DNA of 15,735 bases from Parabacteroides sp. (GCA_020026285.1 JAHHQS010000090.1:1-15735); one strand, 5' to 3'. Numbered from the stretch's first letter, positions 7,755-15,254 are shown. Translations and numbers: made by a program. The notes: generated by a model not told the origin, from the sequence alone.

Positions 7755-9065
7755 ATGAGTACACGTAGAGACTTTCTTAAACACGCTTCACTTTTAGGAG
7801 CTGGACTTTCTTTTAGCCCATTTACAATTCAAAGCGCAAATAGTATCAGTGCAAACGACAAAATCCACGTAGGTTTAATTGGTTGTAACGGTATGGGATT
7901 TGCTGATTTAACTGCATTCCTTCGCAACCCTGAAGTTGAATGTGTTGCATTATGCGATATAGACGATGGAGTTTTGGAACGCAGAGCTGCAGATGTAAAA
8001 AAACAGACCGGGAAAAAACCTAAAAAACTTTACAAGGATTGGCGAAAACTTATCGACAATAAAGATATCGATGTAGTAATTATTGGTACTCCTGATCATT
8101 GGCACTGTTTGCAACTTGCAGCAGCTTGCGAAGCAGGCAAAGATGTTTATTGCGAAAAGCCTTTAGGAAATAGTATCGAAGAATGTAACATCATGGTACG
8201 TGCTGCCCAGAAATATAACCGCGTTGTACAGGTAGGACAATGGCAACGAAGCGATCCTCACTGGCAAGATGCTATGGATTTTGTTCATAGTGGAAAACTT
8301 GGAAAGATTCGTACTGTTAGAGTTTTCTCTTATCAAGGATGGTGCCCTTCTATTCCTGTAAAACCAGACGAAGCAGTTCCTGCTGGAGTTGATTATGAAA
8401 TGTGGTTAGGCCCGGCTCCAAAACGTCCGTTCAATAGAAACCGTTACCACTTCACCTGGCGTTGGTTCTGGGATTATGCTGGTGGTTTGATGACTGACTG
8501 GGGAGTTCATTTACTTGACTATGCATTATTCGGTATGAACGTTACAGCTCCTAAATCAATCATGGCTTCCGGAGGTAAATTTGGTTACCCAGATGATGCT
8601 TGTGAAACACCTGATTTATTACAAACAGTTTATACATTCGATGGATTTACAGTTCTTTGGGACCATGCTATCGGTATCAACGACGGAGGTTATGGCAGAA
8701 CTCATGGTTTAGGCTTTGTTGGAGAGAATGGAACATTAGTTATAGACCGTGGTGGTTGGGAAGTTATTCCTGAACATGTAGGTAAATCAAAAAGAATGGA
8801 AGCTGTTCCTTTAAAGAAAGCTTATGGCGAAGGAGGTTTGAACCTACACGTTAAAAACCATTTGGAATGTATCAAGACTCGTAACCGTAAATGTAATGCA
8901 AGTATAGAAATTGGTGCTCATATTGCTAAGTTCTCTCAATTAGGAAATATAGCTTATCGTACTGGTAAGAAATTATCTTGGGACGGTAAGAGTTTTCATG
9001 ATTCAGAAGCTGATGCTTTATTATGTAAAGAATATCGTGCACCTTGGGAATTACCTAAGATTTAA
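7755..9065 (+). CDS. Twin-arginine exported Gfo/Idh/MocA family oxidoreductase
   Basis: NAD(P)-dependent sugar or polyol oxidoreductase family, 436 aa, predicted to be periplasmic. The N-terminus carries a Tat signal, with Arg4-Arg5 in STRRDFLK and a hydrophobic stretch at about 11-24. The Rossmann domain covers about 36-155: IHVGLIGCNGMG at 37-48, GTPDHWH at 111-117, and the conserved EKP Lys motif at 134-136 in CEKPLGNS. The C-terminal alpha/beta domain contains DWGVHLLD at 248-255, which supplies the catalytic-type Asp/His pair. GH109 members of this fold lack the EKP lysine, so a glycosidase of that family is unlikely. The substrate cannot be read. Related exported enzymes in Bacteroides take part in 3-keto-glycoside formation and cleavage, and I infer a possible similar role. 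It is preceded by an operator-like inverted repeat and convergent with a second Tat oxidoreductase. Confidence 0.9.
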   Translation: MSTRRDFLKHASLLGAGLSFSPFTIQSANSISANDKIHVGLIGCNGMGFADLTAFLRNPEVECVALCDIDDGVLERRAADVKKQTGKKPKKLYKDWRKLIDNKDIDVVIIGTPDHWHCLQLAAACEAGKDVYCEKPLGNSIEECNIMVRAAQKYNRVVQVGQWQRSDPHWQDAMDFVHSGKLGKIRTVRVFSYQGWCPSIPVKPDEAVPAGVDYEMWLGPAPKRPFNRNRYHFTWRWFWDYAGGLMTDWGVHLLDYALFGMNVTAPKSIMASGGKFGYPDDACETPDLLQTVYTFDGFTVLWDHAIGINDGGYGRTHGLGFVGENGTLVIDRGGWEVIPEHVGKSKRMEAVPLKKAYGEGGLNLHVKNHLECIKTRNRKCNASIEIGAHIAKFSQLGNIAYRTGKKLSWDGKSFHDSEADALLCKEYRAPWELPKI

Positions 9066-9085
9066 TTTTTTCACATAAAATAATT

Positions 9086-9143
9086 GAAAGGCTTACAAGC
9101 AATGACTAAATCTTTAGCTTTTGTTTGCAAGCCTTTCTCTTTT
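9086..9143 (+). terminator. Hairpin terminator after the plus-strand oxidoreductase
   Basis: GAAAGGCTT (9086-9094) pairs with AAGCCTTTC (9129-9137). The long loop has further partial pairing, including CTAAA/TTTAG near its tip, and the stem is followed by TCTCTTTT. It starts about 20 nt after the stop codon. Confidence 0.7.
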
Positions 9144-9199
9144 AATCTCGTTAAAACCTGATTAAACTCCACATTAAATTTCAATTCCTCATAAACATA

Positions 9200-9244
9200 A
9201 AAAGAGCCGTTTCGAAATAAATTCATTCACGAAACGGCTCTTTT
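9200..9244. terminator. Bidirectional terminator between convergent oxidoreductases
   Basis: A perfect 15-bp stem (AAAAGAGCCGTTTCG at 9200-9214 with CGAAACGGCTCTTTT at 9230-9244) closes a 15-nt loop. A-rich on the left and T-rich on the right, it can stop transcription from both sides. It lies 30 nt beyond the stop codon of the minus-strand oxidoreductase. Confidence 0.88.
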
Positions 9245-9274
9245 GCAATTTAACTTTATAATAAAATCTTTATT

Positions 9275-10624
9275 TTAGAACCAAGATGGCAATTTATAAG
9301 GATTTCTATATTCATACCAATATAAACGATGAGCTTCAGCTTCTTTGTCGTTATCGAAGCTCAATGTTGCCGGATTCCATTTAACCGGACGTCCTAATTC
9401 CAAAGCCATATTTGACAAACAGCAAAGCGTATTTGTACTACAACCAACTTCTACTGGAGCAATAGGTTTCTGACGAGAACGAACACAATCGATAAAGTTT
9501 TGCATATGAGGAGCACTTACTTCATAAGCACCCTTTTCAACCTTCTTCTCCTCCTTCTTCAACAAAGCCGGATCTGAACATTCAATATAACCACGAGCAA
9601 CTTTGATCCAACCTTTATCTCCGATAAACTTGATACCTTGTGCTTTTGGATCATCTTCACGATAAGGCTGTTCAGTCATTACTATTCCATTAGCATATTT
9701 CATGGTTGCATATTTAGTTCCATTGTATCCTCTAGGAATAAATTCAACTGGACCAGAACCATCCATACCGATTGCAGCCTGAGCAATATCAAACATATGA
9801 GCTCCCCAGTCTGCAGTAAAACCATTACCTGTTTCACGATACCAACGCCAAGCGCCCCACAATTGTTCATTCTTTTCTGGATCTAATGATACAGGAGGAC
9901 ACAAATCAGGGTGATAATGAATCTTAGGATCGTTCAACGGACCTAACCATTTATTAAAGTTCAAATTTGCAGGAACAGCCTGTTCTGGCAAATCCAATGG
10001 CTTTGGTGGTTCACCTACTTTAGCATAAATTTTTTCAATATGGCCAATTGCACCAGCTTGAACCATACGAATAGCCTGCTGGAACTCTGCACTTGAACGC
10101 TGCTGACTTCCGACCTGAAGAACTCTTCTGTTTTCACGAACAGCCTTTACGATCGCAAGACCTTCAGTAATTGTATAAGCCAAAGGTTTCTGACAATAAA
10201 CATCCTTACTTGCCTGACAGCTGTGAATTGCACACAATGCATGCCAATGGTCTGGAGTTGCAACCTCAATTGCATCAATATCTCTACGTTCCAGTAAATC
10301 TTCATAGAATTCATATTGATCACAACGTTGATTCATGCCACTCTCTGACTGCCATTTTTTAACACGACGCGCAAAACGTTCACGTTTAATAGAATCCACA
10401 TCACATCCTGCTGCTACTTGAACACCCGGACATTGAGAGAAACTACCAAAATCATTTAAACCTTGTTGTCCTAAACCAATAAAGCCTAAAACGACACGAT
10501 CACTTGGCGCAATACGTACGCCATTCATACTCCAGCTTGGTAATATTGTTAAGCCTGCTAAACCCAATGCTGAGAAACCAAGGAACTCTCTACGAGTCAA
10601 TCCTTTTTTAGTTGTCTTTTCCAT
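9275..10624 (-). CDS. Twin-arginine exported Gfo/Idh/MocA family oxidoreductase, QKP variant
   Basis: Second exported Gfo/Idh/MocA protein, 449 aa. The Tat signal has Arg11-Arg12 in TRREFLGF and a hydrophobic core at about 16-30. The Rossmann domain has VLGFIGLGQQG at 45-55, ATPDHWHAL at 122-130 and QKPLA at 145-149, so the usual Glu of EKP is Gln while the Lys is kept. The C-terminal domain has RWYRETGNGFTADWGAHMFD at 260-279, holding the conserved Asp/His pair. The C-terminus YEYRNPYKLPSW resembles the tail of the plus-strand neighbour (EYRAPWELP), so the two are distant paralogues. Substrate unknown; periplasmic sugar or glycoside oxidation is inferred from the family and the nearby sulfatases. 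It has its own terminator. No convincing TAnnTTTG was found upstream. Confidence 0.9.
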   Translation of the reverse strand: MEKTTKKGLTRREFLGFSALGLAGLTILPSWSMNGVRIAPSDRVVLGFIGLGQQGLNDFGSFSQCPGVQVAAGCDVDSIKRERFARRVKKWQSESGMNQRCDQYEFYEDLLERRDIDAIEVATPDHWHALCAIHSCQASKDVYCQKPLAYTITEGLAIVKAVRENRRVLQVGSQQRSSAEFQQAIRMVQAGAIGHIEKIYAKVGEPPKPLDLPEQAVPANLNFNKWLGPLNDPKIHYHPDLCPPVSLDPEKNEQLWGAWRWYRETGNGFTADWGAHMFDIAQAAIGMDGSGPVEFIPRGYNGTKYATMKYANGIVMTEQPYREDDPKAQGIKFIGDKGWIKVARGYIECSDPALLKKEEKKVEKGAYEVSAPHMQNFIDCVRSRQKPIAPVEVGCSTNTLCCLSNMALELGRPVKWNPATLSFDNDKEAEAHRLYWYEYRNPYKLPSWF

Positions 10625-10829
10625 TCAGTATAAAATAACAATTGATAATTATATTTCCCGTATTTATTGAATCTTGTAAAAAAGATGGTGCAAGTTACAA
10701 TTTTTTTATGAAATGAGTTTAAAAAAAGACGGATAATATTAAAATTATTTATTTATACATTTTTTTTAAATGTCTCATATCCTTTAAGGGAGATATATTT
10801 CATCAAGAATACCACAACATTAGATAGAC

Positions 10830-10865
10830 AAAATCCACTTACTATGTTTATAATAAGTGGATTTT
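10830..10865 (-). terminator. Terminator of the sulfatase operon
   Basis: AAAATCCACTTA (10830-10841) and TAAGTGGATTTT (10854-10865) form a perfect 12-bp stem with a 12-nt loop, 12 nt beyond the stop codon of the downstream sulfatase. On the minus strand the stem ends in TTTT, so the U-tract is short and part of the stem. Confidence 0.75.
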
Positions 10866-10877
10866 ATAGGATTTCTA

Positions 10878-12251
10878 TTATTTATAAGCTTCACTCTGCC
10901 AAGGGATCATCCCCGACTGACGGATATGTTCCATTAGTCCTCTAAACAAAGATTTATATGTATCAGACTTTTTATCCTGTATGGGATTTTGTTCCAATGG
11001 ATCCTCTTTTAAATTAAAAAATTGAATCGGTTCCCACGGAGTGTTCTGCAGAATCTTATAATCACCATAACGTGATGCATAATAAGCCATTCCTCCATAC
11101 TTAAAGTTTCCTTCACGGCGAACCCAATGAACCATTCGATTATCGGTTTCTTGTTTTTCCCCCTTTAATAAAGGTAGAAGACTTATACCATCTATCTCAT
11201 GATTTATTGAAACTCCAGTCAGATCACATAAGGTTGGGAAAATATCAGAAAGCATGGCAAAATTATTCAAGACTTGTGGACGAATTTTATTTTTCCAATA
11301 AAAACCTCCTGCCACATGAATGCCACCCTCATACATATCTTCTTTAAATCCACGATTTAATCCGTTATATCCACCTGTACTTTGTTGGCCTCCATTATCT
11401 GAAGCGAAAATAATCAATGTGTTTTCCAACTGATTATTCCTCTTTAAAGTTTTGTAAACCCGACCTATATTATAATCCAGATGTTCTATCAAAGCTACAA
11501 TTTTAGCTCTCTTTTCCGGAAGTGAAGGATTTCTCTTTTTAACTTTCTCCAGCCAATCTTTTGGAGGTTGAACAGGACTATGCGGAGCATTATAAGCCAA
11601 ATACATAAAGAAAGGATTATCATCTACTTTACTTTCATTCAGATATTGAATAGCCCAATCAGAGAAAATATCCGTTGCATGACCTTCAGGTTTAATCATA
11701 GTCTTATTTTCCCTCATGTAATTGAAACCTTCACGAAGATGTGTATAATAATCATCCATCATATCTCCCAAGAAGCCGTGGAAATAATCGAAACCTCTTT
11801 CTGTTGGCGTATTAGGAGAATCCAATCCCAGATGCCATTTTCCGATAAGAGCAGTTCTATAATCCTTCTGCTTCAACATCTGAGGTAACAGAACAGCTTT
11901 TTCAGATAAATAGCCCCAGCTGTCAGCTTTTTGAGTTCGTATTACACCTGGAACACCAACCATATCCGGAAATCTTCCAGTCATCAAAGAAGCACGACTC
12001 GGTGACGATACAGGACAATTTGCATGGAAGTTCGTAAAACGAATTCCATTATTCAACAGATTGTCAATATTCGGAGTCTGAACATCTTTTGCTCCTTCCT
12101 GACAAGAAAGTTCTCCATATCCCAAATCATCTACCAAGATCAAAAGGATGTTTGGACGTTTCCCCCTATTTATTTCTGATGCAGAAACAGATAAAGCAGG
12201 AAAGACCAACCCACAAGCTACAGGAAGAATATATTTTCTAACTTCTTTCAT
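10878..12251 (-). CDS. Sulfatase (S1 family, Ser-type), second gene of sulfatase pair
   Basis: Formylglycine-dependent sulfatase of the arylsulfatase/alkaline phosphatase fold, 457 aa from the ATG at 12251. I prefer this start because it overlaps the upstream stop codon as TAATG, a coupling arrangement; an in-frame TTG two codons earlier (12257) is the alternative. Numbering from the ATG: an N-terminal signal peptide covers about 1-25 (possible cleavage after SVSA). RPNILLILVDDLGYG at 32-46 has metal Asp41-42. The maturation motif SSPSR is at 82-86, so Ser82 is converted to formylglycine by a radical-SAM anSME-type enzyme. GKWHLG is at 137-142 (Lys138, His140), APHSP at 222-226 (His224) and SDNGG at 284-288 (Asp285, Asn286). 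The closing C-terminal subdomain is present. It should act in the periplasm on a sulfated sugar; the subfamily and regiospecificity are not assignable by eye. Confidence 0.92.
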   Translation of the reverse strand: MKEVRKYILPVACGLVFPALSVSASEINRGKRPNILLILVDDLGYGELSCQEGAKDVQTPNIDNLLNNGIRFTNFHANCPVSSPSRASLMTGRFPDMVGVPGVIRTQKADSWGYLSEKAVLLPQMLKQKDYRTALIGKWHLGLDSPNTPTERGFDYFHGFLGDMMDDYYTHLREGFNYMRENKTMIKPEGHATDIFSDWAIQYLNESKVDDNPFFMYLAYNAPHSPVQPPKDWLEKVKKRNPSLPEKRAKIVALIEHLDYNIGRVYKTLKRNNQLENTLIIFASDNGGQQSTGGYNGLNRGFKEDMYEGGIHVAGGFYWKNKIRPQVLNNFAMLSDIFPTLCDLTGVSINHEIDGISLLPLLKGEKQETDNRMVHWVRREGNFKYGGMAYYASRYGDYKILQNTPWEPIQFFNLKEDPLEQNPIQDKKSDTYKSLFRGLMEHIRQSGMIPWQSEAYK

Positions 12252-13828
12252 TACCAATAATATTTATCCATTATCTCTTTCATTCGAGGAGTCGTTAAAT
12301 CATCTTCATCTTTCACTTCTTTACGAAGATTTAATAAATCCTCTTTCATCTGCTTGATAATCTTTGCATATTTTGGATCATTATAAGCATTTCTATTTTC
12401 ATGAGGATCTTCTTTTAAATCAAAGAATTCCCATGCCGGAACATTCGATTCCTTCTGAGATCCTGTCATATTCAACCGATCACCATACATAAAGATCAAC
12501 TTATAACGTTCGTTTCTTATTCCAAGATGGGCAGGTCTTATTGAATGATGTGTCCAATAACGATAATACATATTCTTACGCCAGTCTTTTGGGGTGTTAC
12601 CTTTCAAATTCTGACGAAAACTTTCCCCCTGTGATTTTTCAGGGACATCCACTCCTGCATAATCGGCTAATAAAGATGCAAAATCCACATTCAATATGAT
12701 ATCCTTATTTCTAGTTCCTGCCGGTATTTCTTTTGGATAACGAATAACGAAAGGCATACGAAGAGATTGTTCGTACATCATTCTCTTATCGAAGAAACCA
12801 TGTTCACCTAAGAAATAACCCTGATCAGAAGCATAGACAACAATCGTATTATCCGCAATACCCATTTCATCCAAAGCCTTCAACAACTTGCCAATATTAT
12901 CATCAATCGTAGCCCCACAACGCAGATAATCTCTTACCAGTTTCTGATACGCAGCCTCTCTAGCCGCACCTCGCTGCAATCCTTTTGCCGTAAAAGGTAA
13001 TTCAGGATAACGGCACCACCACTTGTCCGGATCTTCAGAAGCAGTTGCCCATCGACGGGCCAATTCCTCCAAAGGCTGCCCCTGGAAGGCTCTTCCTGTT
13101 GTCTCCGGCCCCCAATCAAATAAATTTTCCGGAGCAGGGAAAGTAACCCCATCATACAAATGTTTCATTCTTGCAGGATAATCCCATGGTTCGTGAGTAG
13201 CTTTAAAATGACAACACATCATAAACGGACGATCCTTATCCGCTTCTTTCATCCATTTTATAGCTTTAGCGGCTACAATATCGGTAGAGAATCCACGAAC
13301 TCGCTCACCATAATTCCGATTTCCCGGCCATGGATCGCTTGAATTAATAAACGTTGGATCTACATATTCCCCTTGGTCATGGAAAACCGAGTAATAATCA
13401 AAACCTTGAGGTTGAGTTTTTAAATGCCATTTTCCGACAATTGCTGTCTGATATCCTCCTTCTTTCATTTGTTTAGCTATATTGTCTGCCGAAGGATCTA
13501 ACCCATCACTCAAAGTATAGACTCCATTCACATGACTATAGGCACCTGTCAAAATAGCGGCACGACTTGGTACCGAAATAGAATTCGTGCAAAAGCAATT
13601 ATCCAGGACACATCCTTCTTTTGCCAGTCGTCGAATATTTTCATTATGGGCATAATTTCCTAACACTCCACCATAAATTCCCCAAGACTGTGAAGTATGG
13701 TCGTCCGACAATATAAACAATATATTAGGACGTTTTTCATTCTGTACTGATTCTTCCGCCTGTAAAGGCAAGATATTGCTTAAAAGACAACAGGATGTTA
13801 ATCCAATGTTGAACAAGTTTGTCTTCAT
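12251..13828 (-). CDS. Sulfatase (S1 family, Ser-type), first gene of sulfatase pair
   Basis: Formylglycine sulfatase, 525 aa, exported. The signal peptide covers about 1-24 (KTNLFNIGLTSCCLLSNILPLQA); the Cys13-Cys14 pair does not make a good lipobox. RPNILFILSDDHTSQ at 33-47 has metal Asp42-43. The maturation motif SVPSR at 85-89 makes Ser85 the formylglycine precursor. VGKWHLK is at 131-137 (Lys133, His135), ATHEPW at 210-215 (His212) and YASDQGYFLGEHGFFDKR at 332-349. That last block has Asp-Gln where the partner sulfatase has Asp-Asn. It resembles the N-acetylglucosamine-6-O-sulfatase-like S1_11 type, as an impression only. Its TAA stop overlaps the ATG of the second sulfatase, so the two are co-translated. 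Upstream is a TATCTTTG -7 element and a 512-bp divergent control region. Confidence 0.93.
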   Translation of the reverse strand: MKTNLFNIGLTSCCLLSNILPLQAEESVQNEKRPNILFILSDDHTSQSWGIYGGVLGNYAHNENIRRLAKEGCVLDNCFCTNSISVPSRAAILTGAYSHVNGVYTLSDGLDPSADNIAKQMKEGGYQTAIVGKWHLKTQPQGFDYYSVFHDQGEYVDPTFINSSDPWPGNRNYGERVRGFSTDIVAAKAIKWMKEADKDRPFMMCCHFKATHEPWDYPARMKHLYDGVTFPAPENLFDWGPETTGRAFQGQPLEELARRWATASEDPDKWWCRYPELPFTAKGLQRGAAREAAYQKLVRDYLRCGATIDDNIGKLLKALDEMGIADNTIVVYASDQGYFLGEHGFFDKRMMYEQSLRMPFVIRYPKEIPAGTRNKDIILNVDFASLLADYAGVDVPEKSQGESFRQNLKGNTPKDWRKNMYYRYWTHHSIRPAHLGIRNERYKLIFMYGDRLNMTGSQKESNVPAWEFFDLKEDPHENRNAYNDPKYAKIIKQMKEDLLNLRKEVKDEDDLTTPRMKEIMDKYYW

Positions 13829-13904
13829 ATCTTAAACTAATTAATTTTTATGGTATCTGTATTAACAATTTGTTTGATTGACAGTCTGTTAATTATATAT
13901 TATC

Positions 13905-13934
13905 CAAAGATATAGATTAATCATTGAATTACAG
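13905..13934 (-). promoter_or_regulatory. Promoter of the sulfatase operon
   Basis: On the minus strand CTG (13934-13932), a 19-bp spacer and the perfect -7 element TATCTTTG (13912-13905) fit the Bacteroidota promoter with one mismatch in the -33 half. Initiation near 13898 gives a 70-nt leader. Confidence 0.6.
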
Positions 13935-14023
13935 GCCTATCACATCAATTAAAATCCATTTCATTCCTAAAAACATGAAAATAGGATAAGTTAATCCTAT
14001 AAATTCAAATTCAGACCTCTAAA

Positions 14024-14107
14024 AACGTCAAAGATTTTTTGGAAAACATCAAAGATTTTAGAAAAAACACGGGACATTTTTTGAGATACGTCCCATGTTT
14101 TTATTTA
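14024..14107. repeat. Four degenerate 21-bp tandem units with phased T-tracts
   Basis: T-tracts begin at 14035, 14056, 14077 and 14098, exactly 21 bp apart. Each unit starts AAC or TAC (14024, 14045, 14066, 14087). Units 1 and 2 share TCAAAGATTTT and agree at 16 of 21 positions; units 3 and 4 have diverged (ACGGGACATTTTTTG and ACGTCCCATGTTTTT). The spacing equals two helical turns, so the units face the same side of the DNA. The array lies about 126 bp from the sulfatase start site and 135 bp from the lipoprotein start site. I infer tandem regulator sites or intrinsic curvature. Confidence 0.7.
14063..14102. repeat. 13-bp imperfect hairpin GGGAC/GTCCC with A/T flanks
   Basis: AAAAACACGGGAC (14063-14075) pairs with GTCCCATGTTTTT (14090-14102) with one mismatch. 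It looks like a rho-independent terminator from either side, but no annotated gene reads into it. It coincides with units 3 and 4 of the 21-bp array, so a protein-binding dyad is as likely as a terminator. Confidence 0.55.
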
Positions 14108-14227
14108 TCAGATTGTTGTTCTGAAAACTCATCCATAAAATATGGGCAACAACGACCAAGCCCTTTAGGGTCCATCTTCTCACAAACTCATTAAAAAGGA
14201 CCACTTATATTTATTACAAGAAAATAG

Positions 14228-14235
14228 TATATTTG
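14228..14235 (+). promoter_or_regulatory. -7 promoter element of the lipoprotein gene
   Basis: TATATTTG is a perfect TAnnTTTG match; the -33 position lacks TTG. Initiation near 14241 gives a leader of about 100 nt that contains the dyad ATCTAT-CA-ATAGAT (14266-14279) and two copies of CTATCTATC-like sequence (14264-14272, 14282-14290). Confidence 0.5.
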
Positions 14236-14340
14236 TACTTGAACTATCGATTTGAAAAAGGCTCTATCTATCAATAGATTTTTATCTATCTGCATTTTTC
14301 TCTTTACTTAGTATCAATCAATCTTACTAATTTTACATAT

Positions 14341-15225
14341 ATGAAAAACTATTTCCTATTCGCATTTTTATTACTAGTATTATTGGGATGTACCCCAAAT
14401 ACTCCAAAAGAAATTATTATTTGTGGTGATGACAAAGTTCAGATTCTGGATATCTCTAAATCTGAGGGAAAAGATATGCACATTGTTTGGCAATGGAAAG
14501 TGTCTGAAGCTACAGATGAACTACCGATAGAATATCAAAAATATCTGATACCTCTAGATGAATGTAAATCTGTAGACAACGGAAATAAAATATTACTTAC
14601 ATCTTCAGGAGGTGGTGTTTTACTTTTGGACAAAGCGAGTAAGAAATGTTTATTTCATGCTCATGTTCCAATGGCTCACTCGGCTGATTTATTACCAAAC
14701 AACCGAATCGTTGTTGCTTTATCAAAACATAACAAAGGAAACAGCATCGAATTATATGATATAAACAAGTCAGAGCATCGATTATTCAGGGATAGTTTGT
14801 ATTCCGGTCATGGAAGTGTCTGGATGGACAAAGAGAAACGAGTATATACATTAGGCTACAATGAAATTCGAGCCTACTCATTAGCTGATTGGGAAAGTGA
14901 TTCTCCTTCTTTGAAATTAGAAAAACGTTGGAAAAGTCCAATAGTTGGAGGGCACGATCTGGTTAAAGTTGAAGATCACAAATTAATAATGACAGCACAC
15001 GAAGGAGTATATTGGTTTGATACAGAAAAAGAAGAATTCACCCCTTTTATTCCATTACAAAATAGAGAAAATGTAAAATCAATTAATTTCATTCCTGAAA
15101 CCGGATTTATGGTTTATACACAAGCTGAAATTAATTGGTGGACTCACCACATTTATATGGAAAATCCACATAAGGTTTTAACTATCGATGATATCGATTT
15201 ATATAAGGTTAGAATCTTTAGATAG
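14341..15225 (+). CDS. Lipoprotein with beta-propeller-like repeats (possibly DUF6528 family)
   Basis: Exported lipoprotein of unknown function, 294 aa. The signal covers residues 1-16 with lipobox LLGC and lipidated Cys17; the residues after Cys (TPNTPKE) are not a strong acidic surface-export signal. The mature part has spaced strand-like segments with similar openings: HSADLLPNNRIVVA at 112-125, HGSVWMDKEKRVYTLG at 157-172, GGHDLVKVEDHKLIMTA at 203-219 and VKSINFIPETGFMVYTQ at 245-261. These recur about every 45 residues, as in propeller blades. An early ICGDDKVQILDISK at 27-40 would be the first blade. It resembles what I recall of DUF6528 proteins from Bacteroidales glycan loci, but I cannot verify that. 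No catalytic motif is evident. It is divergent from the sulfatases, facing the GH106-like gene across a terminator; glycan or protein binding is an inference. Confidence 0.8.
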   Translation: MKNYFLFAFLLLVLLGCTPNTPKEIIICGDDKVQILDISKSEGKDMHIVWQWKVSEATDELPIEYQKYLIPLDECKSVDNGNKILLTSSGGGVLLLDKASKKCLFHAHVPMAHSADLLPNNRIVVALSKHNKGNSIELYDINKSEHRLFRDSLYSGHGSVWMDKEKRVYTLGYNEIRAYSLADWESDSPSLKLEKRWKSPIVGGHDLVKVEDHKLIMTAHEGVYWFDTEKEEFTPFIPLQNRENVKSINFIPETGFMVYTQAEINWWTHHIYMENPHKVLTIDDIDLYKVRIFR

Positions 15226-15254
15226 AAACAATAAGTGTGTAATAATTAAGAATT

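Larger units (their letters stand above)
13829..14340. promoter_or_regulatory. 512-bp divergent control region between sulfatase operon and lipoprotein gene
   Basis: This non-coding stretch holds, from left to right: an ATTAACA/TGTTAAT dyad (13861-13867, 13887-13893) in the sulfatase leader; the minus-strand -7 element; an ATAGGAT/ATCCTAT dyad (13981-13987, 13994-14000); a four-unit 21-bp array (14024-14107) whose last two units form a hairpin; a CCATA/TATGG stem between TTGTTG and CAACAA (14113-14152); CCCTTTAGGG (14161-14170); the plus-strand -7 element; and the lipoprotein leader with ATCTAT/ATAGAT. I saw no convincing ORF or RNA gene in it. Confidence 0.6.

Noticed and set aside
7755..9065. 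Calling the Tat oxidoreductases GH109 alpha-N-acetylgalactosaminidases
   Set aside because: Both keep the EKP/QKP lysine and the DWGxHxxD block, whereas GH109 enzymes have a different sequence at the EKP position; nothing supports glycosidase activity of that family.
10757..10773. ACATTT/AAATGT mini-hairpin upstream of the minus-strand oxidoreductase
   Set aside because: Six A/T-rich base pairs around a T-run are expected by chance in such low-GC intergenic DNA, and no gene end is near.
12934..13342. Small ORFs on both strands inside the first sulfatase
   Set aside because: They overlap a complete, motif-rich sulfatase and show no signal, motif or start context of their own.
14024..14107. 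CRISPR array
   Set aside because: The 21-bp units are adjacent, without unique spacers, and too divergent; no cas gene is in the window.
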